A stretch of DNA of 64,000 bases, from the NCBI GenBank assembly GCA_963921795.1, contig OY997653.1, forward strand, positions 522,501 to 586,500, given 5' to 3'. Both the position numbers and the translations under genes were made by a program. Of this stretch, positions 56,030 to 64,000 are shown piece after piece (the stretch's first letter is position 1; the number at the start of each line of letters is the position of its first letter). The stretch comes from Nannobrachium achirus. Its lineage: Eukaryota > Chordata > Actinopteri > Myctophiformes > Myctophidae. The notes under the pieces are model-generated. The model saw only the letters and a program-made list of their open reading frames with translations. It ran no database searches and was not told the DNA's origin.

Positions 56030-57290
56030 GCTGGAGCAGTATGTAGTTAGGGTTCAAGTACCTGGGCTCATGGGTCAACTCAACAGAGCAAGATCTTAAA
56101 GTGAGGAAGGCACTTGCATGGAGGGCCCTGAATGGCATGGCTAGTGTATGGAACTCCAAACTCCCCCGACAAACCAAACTCAGCTTCTTCTATGCGACAG
56201 TAGAGTCTGTTCTCCTATATGGCAGTGAATGCTGGACCCTGAAGCCAACTCTGCAGAAGTCTCTAGATGGGTGCTACACCAGGATGTTACGTGTAGTGCT
56301 CAACATCAGCAAGGGTACACATGTTACCAACAAGAATCTGTATGCTGGAATATTAAGGGTGAGCGATAAAATAGCAGCCAGGAGAATGAGACTTGCAGGA
56401 CGGGCTAGTCCCAGTTGTCCGGTGTCCCAGTTGTCCGGTGTCCCAGTTGGGCGAAATGTGTGTGTGCGCTGCTGGCTGCTGCGCTATGATCAGGACACGG
56501 AACAAACTGGAGTTCTGTTTAACGTGTGTGCTGCTGTGTTTAGGCTGACTATGATCAGATTCAGGTCCGTTATTAGCCGCGAGGCAGCAGCATGAAGAAG
56601 AATGATGATAATGGTGGTCTAAGATCAGACAAAGATCAGGACAAAGCCAACGTGTGAAATCGGCAGAGTGCTAAAAACAATGGGACACAGCGAACTTGTG
56701 AAAATCGGCTGAGTGCCAGGAATGCTGAGGTGGGGGTAGGCTACAGTAACAGACATACAGCCAGGCTACAGTAAAACAAAACAACAAAACAATGCTAGGA
56801 ATTTTCAAAAGCGAACTTGTGAAAATCGGAATGCTGTTTGTTGGACAGATCAAAATGCAGACTGTAAATGTACAAACGTATTGGTATCAAGATAACGATG
56901 TCATACAATGAATGCACAGCGAATTTTCAGCGAGAAATCAATGGGGTCTCATAGCTGTACGCTACTTGAGTAGCTGTACGCTTGCCGCCTAACGCTACAC
57001 AGCCAGCACCGCACACACACTTTTCGCCCAACTGGGACACCGGACAACTGGGATTTTCCCTTGCAGGACACTGCCAAAGACACCAGGAGCTGCCAGCCAG
57101 CAAACTAGTGCTGTGGGAACCAACACATGGGCACCAGTCACGAGGACGTCCCACACTAACATAATGGATGTACTCAAGAAAGACGCAGGAGCGCAAAGCA
57201 CCAGCGAGCTGGCCGGATGTATGGAAAACCGGGATGACTGGAAGCGACGATGGAAGGCTCGTCTGAGGACGACCTAGAGAGAGTTAGGGT
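56030..57290 (+). pseudogene. RTE-like LINE ORF fragment, split by a MITE
   Basis: FKYLGSWVNSTEQDLKVRKA, LAWRALNGMASVWNSKL, SFFYATVESVLLYGSECWTL, CYTRMLRVVLNISKGTHVTN, KIAARRMRLAG, then the 56402-57060 element, then GHCQRHQELPASKLVLWEP, HGHQSRGRPTLT, a stop, MDVLKKDAGAQSTSELAGCM, ENRDDWKRRWKARL. This FKYLGS..YGSECWT..R.LR..L..RMRLAGH layout is the C-terminal part of RTE/Rex3-like or related reverse-transcriptase ORFs. 5'-truncated, with a stop. Confidence 0.8.
56402..57060. mobile_element. 659-bp TIR element with 9-bp TSD (Mutator-like MITE)
   Basis: TSD TTGCAGGAC on both sides (56393-56401, 57061-57069). TIRs start GGGNNANTCCCAGTTGTCCG and run about 50 bases to GTGTGTGTGCG. The left TIR has one extra 16-bp TCCCAGTTGTCCGGTG unit. 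No transposase. The 9-bp TSD and long TIR suggest a Mutator-like relation, not proven. Removing it with one TSD rejoins the LINE frame (..MRLAG|HCQRH..). Confidence 0.92.
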
Positions 57291-57562
57291 TAGATTGTGT
57301 AGACTATTTGTAAATGAAGTAATGCAGATGTTTAACAATAATGCAATATGTCCATCAAAGAAAAGGGAAGTGCCCTCTCTGTTTTGTTCCTTTTCATCTT
57401 TTCTTGAGAGATTAACAAACTCTTGAGAGTGTAAAATTAAACCAAATAGACCCGCACGTTTTCACTCAAGAGTTGAAGATCTAACAAGGGTCATTTGGTT
57501 ACCAACTCCATTTAGCTATCCACCTGGAACCCCCTCAAGCAATACTGATGGTCCCCAGACCA

Positions 57563-57630
57563 CTGGGGCGGCAGTGGCTCAGGTGGTTCCTGAGAGGTTC
57601 TCAGTTCGATCCCGGGCTCCCCCAGAGTTT
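57563..57630 (+). mobile_element. tRNA-derived SINE head, internally deleted
   Basis: GGGGCGGCAGTGGCTCAGGT carries an A box and AGTTCGATCCCGGGCTCCCC a B box, as in the common fish SINE head. The A-B distance is shorter than normal. Confidence 0.65.
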
Positions 57631-57792
57631 GTGTCTAAAGCCGGTTTTCCATATCAGTTTTTAACCTGACACCACACCAGACTACACGACACCGCACCAC
57701 ATTTTTTATCTACCTTTTCCACTGTACAAAAGTCCCCCTCGCAATACCCCCTCCTCCCCGGGTTTGCGTGCTTTAGCCACACCCTCGAAATC

Positions 57793-59277
57793 GTGATGAA
57801 AAGTGAGGTCATCTCTAAGCGTCAGTGGAGTGCTGTGTGTCAACCTGTCAACAACATGGATGAGCTTGAAGGAATGGTATTTGCGATTCTACTTTTTTGG
57901 GTCTACTTCAAACAACATAAAAATATCAGGCAGAGACAAAACGAAGAAAACAAGCGGATCTTTTGGAGCACATTAGATGACCATGACCGTGTTGAGGAAG
58001 AAGCGGCCAGACGCAGACGCAAAAGAAAAAGTGTGAGCAAACATGTAGCTATAAGGTTAGCATGTGTCACGATCATTGAACATTAAAGTAATGACTCAAG
58101 CTTTGTACCGCTAGTACGTATTAACGTTCATATTTAAAATGTTTGTCCTGTGTGTTTCAGATGCTTGACGTGGACCTGGTGCCTGTTTTTCTGCGGCGTA
58201 GCCCGCTATGTTGGGTCGAGGAGGAACAAAGCGATGGGGATTGGTGGAACATTAAAGTTCCCAAGTACACAACAAGACGTTGGGTGCAGAACTTTAGAAT
58301 GTCTGAAGCCACTTTTGACTATCTGTGCAACATGGTACATCCAGAGATGGAAAGACAGGACACAACCTATCGCAAGTGTGTTGAGCTAAGGAAGAGAGTG
58401 GCTATTGCACTGTATAGGCTCGCGTCGAATGACTTGTACAGAACTATTGGACATATTTTTGGAGTAAGCATACCAACTGTGTGCCGTTGTGTGCAAGAGT
58501 TTTGTGATGCTGCAATGATCTTGTTGGTACCAAAACAAATTTGTTTCCCAGATCAGGACAAGTTTGCAGAAATAGCTGCCTATACTGAAAATAGATGGAA
58601 GCTGCCACAGTGTGTTGGTGTAATTGATGGATGATGGATCACACATCCCCATATTGTCACCAACGTTTTACCACTGCGACTACTTTAACCGTAAAGGCTG
58701 GCATTATATCATCCTTCAAGGTGTTGTTGATACAAAGGGTCTGTTCTGGAATGTTTTTGCAGGTATGCCTGGGAGCTGTCATGACGCTCGGGTTTTAAGA
58801 ATGTCTTCACTGTGGGAGCTGGGTAGCTGTGGGAATCTCTTTCCACCTTCAAAGAGCGTCAGTGGGGTGAACATTGGCTACTACATCCTAGAAGATGCAG
58901 CTTATCCTTTACAGAATTGGTTGCAAAAACCATTCAGTGACACGGGACACCTGACAGCAGCACATGAAGTGTACAACAAGAAAGTGAACCAGGTGCGGGT
59001 TCAGGTTGAAAAAGCTTTTGGTAGATTGAAGGGAAGGTGGCGTTGCCTATTGAAAAGAAATGACTGTGATGTCGAACTGATTAAGGCAATGGTGCTCACT
59101 TGCTGTGCCTTACATAACCTTTGTGAGACTCATGGAGAGGATTATATCCCTAATGAAGATGCTGATAGGCTGTGTGCAGCAGCAGCCATAAATGGGGTCG
59201 CTGTGGAACCAGTTGTTCCGGAGGGTGAGGATGTGAGAGAGGCCCTGATGCGCTTCTGTAATGCGATAGACATTTAA
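57793..59277 (+). pseudogene. PIF/Harbinger transposase (HARBI1-type), two exons, one frame break
   Basis: Exon 1 ends at 58032 (..RRRRKRKS|GTGAGC); the best start is MDELEGMVFAILLFWVYFK (57856). Exon 2 starts at 58161 after TGTGTTTCAG, in phase: MLDVDLVPVFLRRSPL, helix-turn-helix-like RRWVQNFRMSEATFDYLCNM and ELRKRVAIALYRLASNDLYR then TIGHIFGVSIPTVCRCVQEF. The DDE motifs are QCVGVIDG (D1), SCHDARVLRMS (D2) and VQVEKAFGRLKGRWRCLLKR (E), with CCALHNLCE after it. All three acidic residues are present. A 7-bp duplication GATGGATGATGGAT (58626-58639) directly after D1 breaks the frame. Length and order otherwise fit the family. TIRs and the companion Myb-like protein were not found beside it. Confidence 0.92.
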
Positions 59278-59655
59278 AACCTAGGAGACAGCATGCATGC
59301 TGCACCTTTCACTCACCTAAAGTGCAAGGACCTGTGATTTATTTTTATTTTTTTATATAATACATACTGTGATTGTAATGTACATGTTTTTAACATTTTA
59401 TACTTTTTTTTATACATTTTGTATGCTCATAAAATGTTGCAATAAAGACATTGAATTGATTTCTAGAAAAATAACAGCTGGTCTTAGTACTTAGTAATTG
59501 GCACTCATTTCATACTCATTTCATACACTTGCAGACTAAGAATAGTGAATATTTTATTTTGAATCTATCACTACATCAATATCACTTCGCTATGCTTACT
59601 AACCTGATTTGCACACAGTACTTCATCTACAGCCAACTTTCTTCACCAAAAAGAG
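59278..59655. other. 3' flank of the Harbinger gene
   Basis: AATAAA at 59441 could serve as its polyadenylation signal. No TIR identified. Confidence 0.35.
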
Positions 59656-59659
59656 AGAC

Positions 59660-59690
59660 GATCTACAAGCTCACAATGAGCTTGTAGATC
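59660..59690. repeat. AGATCTACAAGCT-family hairpin, locus D
   Basis: GATCTACAAGCTCA, three-base loop, TGAGCTTGTAGATC: perfect 14-bp arms. Confidence 0.95.
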
Positions 59691-59699
59691 AGTTATTTT

Positions 59700-60680
59700 T
59701 TTTAATTTTGATTAAGTGCCATGATTTTATATTCTAGATAGTGTGCCATGTTAACACATTTTAATGACACCCCAAAATTCAGCCATGTTTTGATTGTCAG
59801 GACATTGTTATAGTGATCATTAGACTAACACACCTAACACACCTATCTCCCCTACTCCCTCCCCAGTCAAAGTTCAGAAATGTAGAATTATGTGCAGTCT
59901 AATTTGTTGCAAATTAGGTGACTTAACTTAAATGACCACGTTTAAAAAATATTTGATTGTAAAATATAAATCCTCTCACACACTTCTGTCAGTGATCACC
60001 CTCCCCTGTGCCAATGTTGGCACTCGTGCCTAAGGTTGCCTAACCCTGGTATACATTGTCAAGGGAAAATGTGGAGAAGGCATAACATATGAAACATGTT
60101 AAGTAGAGGTGGAGTATAGATCCTGTGCCCTGTCGTTGCCAAACCGATGTGGATTTATTAACATGTTCCTCCAAAGTAGGAAAGTGAATGAATCCATGTC
60201 AGTCTCTAACCCTAACCCTAACCCTAAGATACAGGATATACACCAATGAAATCACCTGTGCAGGCAGTAGTGGTGGAACTGGCTTAGGCAAATGTAACAA
60301 CTGTACCTTTATAATGTGACTACAGGACATGTACTTTTACTATTAATAAGCCAATTAAATGACAGAGGCAGGGGCAGTAGTATAGCCTACTCGGAGGTAA
60401 GGAGTGCATTCACATTCACAAGTCTTTATTGCATGTGATTTCTCTGTCACAACACTTTGCCATCAAAGTAGCCTACTCACGCAGTAATGAATGATGCTGC
60501 CGCTGTGTACACTGTTGTTATGTAGCTTTTGGCCCTGCAAGAGTGAGTGAAGCATCACAGGTAAAGTAATTACCTGCGCAAACCAGGAAGGCCATTTCAG
60601 CTGCCATGGAAAGAGTGACCACTGACCACAGTCAGTGCGCAACAGGCTCCGCCAATCAGCATGGTAATACTTAGTTTACT
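59700..60680. other. No gene recognised; short telomere-like run at 60212-60234
   Basis: Contains CTAACCCTAACCCTAACC (four units) near 60212. Otherwise nothing supported. Confidence 0.5.
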
Positions 60681-60686
60681 TGTTAA

Positions 60687-61893
60687 AGGGCCTACACCAT
60701 GCTTTTAAAACTATATTTTTTGTATAAATATATGCTCAACATTGAGTCTTAGACAGGTCTTAACCCCCAACACACACCCTGACCATTCCTCTTGTTTCTT
60801 ATAGCTGTGCTATTATTAGGCCCTGCAGCTGCAATACCAAAACGGCCTTTGTTTGCTCAGTGGCGCATCTAGTGGGGTTTTTCCACCCTCCGGAGAAGGG
60901 TGAAGGGAGAGGCGGGGTGGCCAGCTCTCTATAGCCGGGGACAGCGATAGAAGAGGCGGCGTGTAGCCGTGGATAGAGAGAGGAGAGGCGGGGTGTGGAG
61001 CTCTTTCTAGCCGGGGACAGTGATTAAGCTCCCTATAGCCGGGGAGAGTGAAGGGAGGACCGGGACAGTCTGCTTGAGCTGCTTGTCGCGGCCAGGACCG
61101 CCGCTCTGTCCACCGGGTCGGAGCTGCTTGTCGCGGCCGGGACCGCCGCTGTCCACCGGGTCGGAGCTGCTTGTCGCGACCGGGGCCGCCGCTCTGTCCA
61201 CCGGGTCGGAGCTGCGGCGGTCCCGGCCGCGACAAGCAGCTACTTGGTTAAGAAATCGCGGTGGATTCGGCCACCGCGGCTCGCTCCCACCCGGCCACCG
61301 CGGCGAGCTCCGCGGCTCGCTCCCACCCGGCCACCGCGAGCTCCCACCCGGCCACCGCGGAAAATTTAGGCCCAGGCTTCAGAAGGCCTCGGATCATTAA
61401 AAATAGGTCTTTTGTTTCCTTGTTAGAAGGGACGAAGCTTGGGTCCTCGCAGTCTATAACGTCACATTTATAGTGCAATCCAGGAACGTTAAGACTTCTC
61501 CTTGGACATGTTGATAGCAAAAATGTTCATAGAATAAAAGTGAGTGAGAGCACTGAGTGAGCAGCCCCAGAACAGTAAGCCAGCTGCAGATGGAAGTGGA
61601 GGCTAAGCAAATTAGAAACAAATGAGGGGCTGGGTTTAGAAGAGTAGCTCTGGTTTTTACCTGAAGGGCGGGGGGGGGGGGGGGGGGGGGGGGAACGAGA
61701 GTGACGTCACTCTCGTCAACTCTCAGAACAGCACTGTTCTGAGAACCCGTGGAAAGCTTTTCATCTCTGTATGCCCAAAACCAGAGAAAGACACAACGGT
61801 CAGAAATAGGACTTTGTGAGGATAGAAGGTGCCAGTGGGACCCCAAAAAAAGGTTTTAAAATAGAAAAAGTGAAAATTCATGGTGTAGGTCCT
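60687..61893. mobile_element. TTAA-flanked TIR element, copy 2
   Basis: Same ends and TTAA target (60683-60686, 61894-61897) as 36275-37467. The largest difference is a G run (61670-61693 here against about 11 G near 37257-37267). Confidence 0.9.
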
Positions 61894-62070
61894 TTAAAAG
61901 TAACATATTTAGACATGACAGTAATATGGGTGCAAAATGTACTAGCCCCATATAAACGTAAAATATACTCTCCTCCATAGCTGTAGGCCTATGCACATAT
62001 GAACCTGTCTGTCTGTGTCCAATAGAAAGCTGCAGAGCATGGAGTTTGTACTAAGTACAAGGTTGTTACA

Positions 62071-62155
62071 TGCGCAAAAACAACAGATTTACAAGCTATC
62101 AACAGTCGGATAGTACAGGATGTTAGCTTGCAGATCTGTTCTTTTAAGCATGTGC
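62071..62155. repeat. AGATCTACAAGCT-family hairpin, locus E (diverged)
   Basis: CAACAGATTTACAAGCTATC pairs with GTTAGCTTGCAGATCTGTTC. Outer TGCGCAAAA/TTTTAAGCATGTGC also pair partly. Confidence 0.75.
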
Positions 62156-62159
62156 CACC

Positions 62160-62245
62160 GCGCACACACAGAGAGAGAGAGATAAGATAGAGAGAGAGGA
62201 GAGAGAGAGAAAGCGAGGAGGGGAGAGAGAGACAGACAGACAGAA
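62160..62245. repeat. (GA)-rich tract with CAGA units
   Basis: AGAGAGAG and GACAGACAGACAGA stretches, irregular. Confidence 0.9.
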
Positions 62246-62464
62246 GATGGGACAGACATAAGCTATTAAAGAGGTTATTATAGGCCTAATCGGCGATCAC
62301 TCGCGAGCGCATGCACGCGACGCTCCAGCTAATGAATCCACAGGGATTCGAAATGGAGACCTGCATGTCCCACTCCCCCCACAAGTTACACCCCTGCCTA
62401 CAGTTCATGTTCATAGCCTTTTTACAAAATAATTCCCAATTTGGCATTAAGTATATACTTTCAG

Positions 62465-62466
<2 letters not shown>

Positions 62467-62527
<61 letters not shown>
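62467..62527. repeat. (TG)n microsatellite
   Basis: About 30 units. Confidence 0.97.
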
Positions 62528-62529
<2 letters not shown>

Positions 62530-62822
62530 CGCTCCTTCGTCTGCCTGTCCACCGCGCTGTATTTCGTGATGCTGAAAAAACAAAATCCCGCTCAAAAAAT
62601 TAATGCAAAAAAAGGTGATTTTACCCCGATTACGGAGATGTCGATTCGCGAAACGGCCTGTAATCTTTACCCCACGTGATTATTACAGACATGGCTCATT
62701 CTCACGGGATTAAAAAAACAGAGGACCTCAGTGATCTTTACACTTTACCTGGGGTCCTCAGGTTAAACTAATCCAGGCCGAATCGGACTTAAGTCGTTAT
62801 TTTTTATGTTTGTATAATATAG

Positions 62823-62977
62823 GCTCGACAAAGCAGGGTGGCAGCGATGTCCCCGAGACCCCCGAGCCGGACGTCATGCAGACCCCTCCTCCCCCTGACG
62901 ACGAGGTCCCCAGGCCGCTGACCCCTCAACCCAGGCACCAGTCGGCCCCTCCTCCCCCGGAGCCGGCCAGCCAATGA
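62823..62977 (+). CDS. Possible C-terminal exon (Pro/Asp-rich)
   Basis: Acceptor TATAATATAG, then an open frame STKQGGSDVPETPEPDVMQT, PPPPDDEVPRPLTPQPRHQS, APPPPEPASQ and stop TGA. A disordered proline-rich tail with a plausible acceptor; no family assigned. It might belong with a gene outside this window. The minus-strand frame over the same bases is probably a shadow. Confidence 0.3.
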
Positions 62978-63230
62978 GAGAGAGGGATTACAGAGTCGCA
63001 GGTACAGCCAGCCCACCAGTATTGTTTTATTCTACTTCTCCGTGATTATGAGATGTGATTGTCATCGCCCCCAAAAGGACTGGAAACCATGCAGGCAATT
63101 TACACGTTTACATCACGCTGAAGAATGCTCGGAGTGCTGGCATTTATTTGTCTTGTAATTTACAAAAGTGGTGTGTCATCTCGCACCATGAGACTAGTCT
63201 AGTAGTACGGTGCCATGGCATTGGACGGAC

Positions 63231-63441
63231 ATCTCATTGTTCCTACATCCCATTAGTCAGAATCTGGTGATGTTAACCTCAAATATTATGCGTAAACCTA
63301 AACCTAACCCTAACCTCAGTAAAAGTATGTCTAAACCTAACCCAAACCCTAACCCTAACCTCAGTAAAACTATGCCTATACCTAACCCTAAAACCAAACC
63401 CTAACTAAATTAGGACTAATGAGATGTAGGACTAATGAGAT
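63231..63441. mobile_element. 211-bp inverted-repeat element with telomere-like core
   Basis: Left arm ATCTCATTGTTCCTACATCC then CATTAGTCA (63231-63259). The right arm, inverted, is ATCTCATTAGTCCTACATCT then CATTAGTCC (63413-63441). The centre (63293-63408) is degenerate CCTAACC repeat in three roughly 45-bp blocks punctuated by CTCAGTAAAA. No TSD found. Confidence 0.75.
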
Positions 63442-63760
63442 TTCTGACGTATGGGCAGTCCCCTACGTACGTGTTAAGGTGGAAACAATTGGGAAATGGA
63501 AAACAAAACAAACTGCAAGACTGCACCTCTAACGAGGAGCAAACTTGCGCCTTTTATCAAGTCATCTTTTCTTGTAAATCCTTTAACATAGGTGCTTTTA
63601 AAATGTAATTGCAATACCTTGAAAAGAGAATATGGATTGCTTGAAAAAGCGGAAACACAACTAGCCCGCTAGCTTGGTTGCTACGTGAGCTTCTAACAGC
63701 CAGTGAACTAAAGAAAACACATGTCTGCCATTTGTAGTTTATGCGCTTTCAAGCAGAAAA
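63442..63760. other. No gene recognised
   Basis: Nothing supported. Confidence 0.4.
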
Positions 63761-63764
63761 CAAT

Positions 63765-63991
63765 GACCGTAAAAAAATAAAAACTTGCCGGAGGATTCTG
63801 CCAACGGGGTTAATGACTCCAGGTCAGCCTCCCTGCCGGTGCTCCCTGGTCTGTGGCCGTATATCGCGTCCATTTCCTCGTACCATTTAGGGACCTTTCG
63901 GTCCGCACCACTTGAATTGTTGTGGCCTTTGGCTGCCCGATAATCTGTTTTCATAATCATTTTTTTGTATTTGTCCTTCATTTGTTTAAAG
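63765..63991 (-). CDS. Myb/SANT-like DNA-binding exon, partial at window edge
   Basis: Minus strand: after ACAGTATAG (possible acceptor at the window end) FKQMKDKYKKMIMKTDYRAA, KGHNNSSGADRKVPKWYEEM, DAIYGHRPGSTG. The KMKDKYKK..SG..R....WYEEMDAI.GHRP pattern matches the third helix and tail of the Myb/SANT-like domain found in fish transposon-associated proteins, including Harbinger companions. Upstream exons lie beyond 64000. The donor is uncertain (ACTCC/GGCAAGTTTT region, 63790-63800). Confidence 0.55.
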
Positions 63992-64000
63992 CTATACTGT

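Overview
This is nuclear DNA from a vertebrate, most likely a teleost fish. It is dense in dinucleotide microsatellites and in non-autonomous hAT elements with clear 8-bp target-site duplications (TSDs). It also holds KDZ (Kyakuja-Dileera-Zisupton), Harbinger and L2/CR1-type sequences, tRNA-derived SINEs, and exons with GT-AG splice sites. I see no intact single-copy host gene. Almost everything readable as protein belongs to a transposon or to decayed transposon-like multi-exon genes.

Layout. 1-750: minisatellite, (AC)n and a weak minus-strand exon. 757-7126: a 6.4-kb palindrome with two facing C2H2 zinc-finger exons at its centre. 7.2-7.7 kb: first exons and TATA box of a small secreted-protein gene on the minus strand. 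8.9-10.2 kb: a three-exon gene start of unknown family, cut by a 704-bp hAT. 12.4-43.7 kb: the + strand exons of one KDZ transposase, spread over 31 kb because its introns were filled by other elements. These include two inverted copies of a roughly 3.9-kb hAT (14579-18448, and 26574-42428 including what is nested in it), remains of two further multi-exon genes (20.7-25.2 kb), and a 12.2-kb element (26585-38809) with about 500-bp terminal inverted repeats and a 6-bp TSD.

That 12.2-kb element sits inside hAT copy 2. It carries a spliced gene with two duplicated, phase-compatible alternative exons, two histone H2A fragments, an L2 LINE fragment, a SINE and a TTAA-flanked element. 45.3-49.5 kb: a nearly full-length but frameshifted CR1/L2-group LINE whose ORF has a 2A-like motif near its N-terminus. 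52.2-54.4 kb: a hAT nested in a hAT, each with a perfect 8-bp TSD. 55-57.3 kb: two more LINE fragments, one split by a 659-bp element with a 9-bp TSD. 57.8-59.3 kb: a two-exon Harbinger (HARBI1-type) transposase broken by a 7-bp duplication. 60.7-61.9 kb: second copy of the TTAA element. 62.8-64 kb: a C-terminal exon and a Myb/SANT-like exon running off the window.

Most notable are two unrelated short inverted-repeat elements whose interior is almost entirely telomere-like CCCTAA repeat, one with an empty site elsewhere in the window; the 12.2-kb long-TIR element with its cargo gene; a dispersed hairpin family built on AGATCTACAAGCT; and the giant zinc-finger palindrome.
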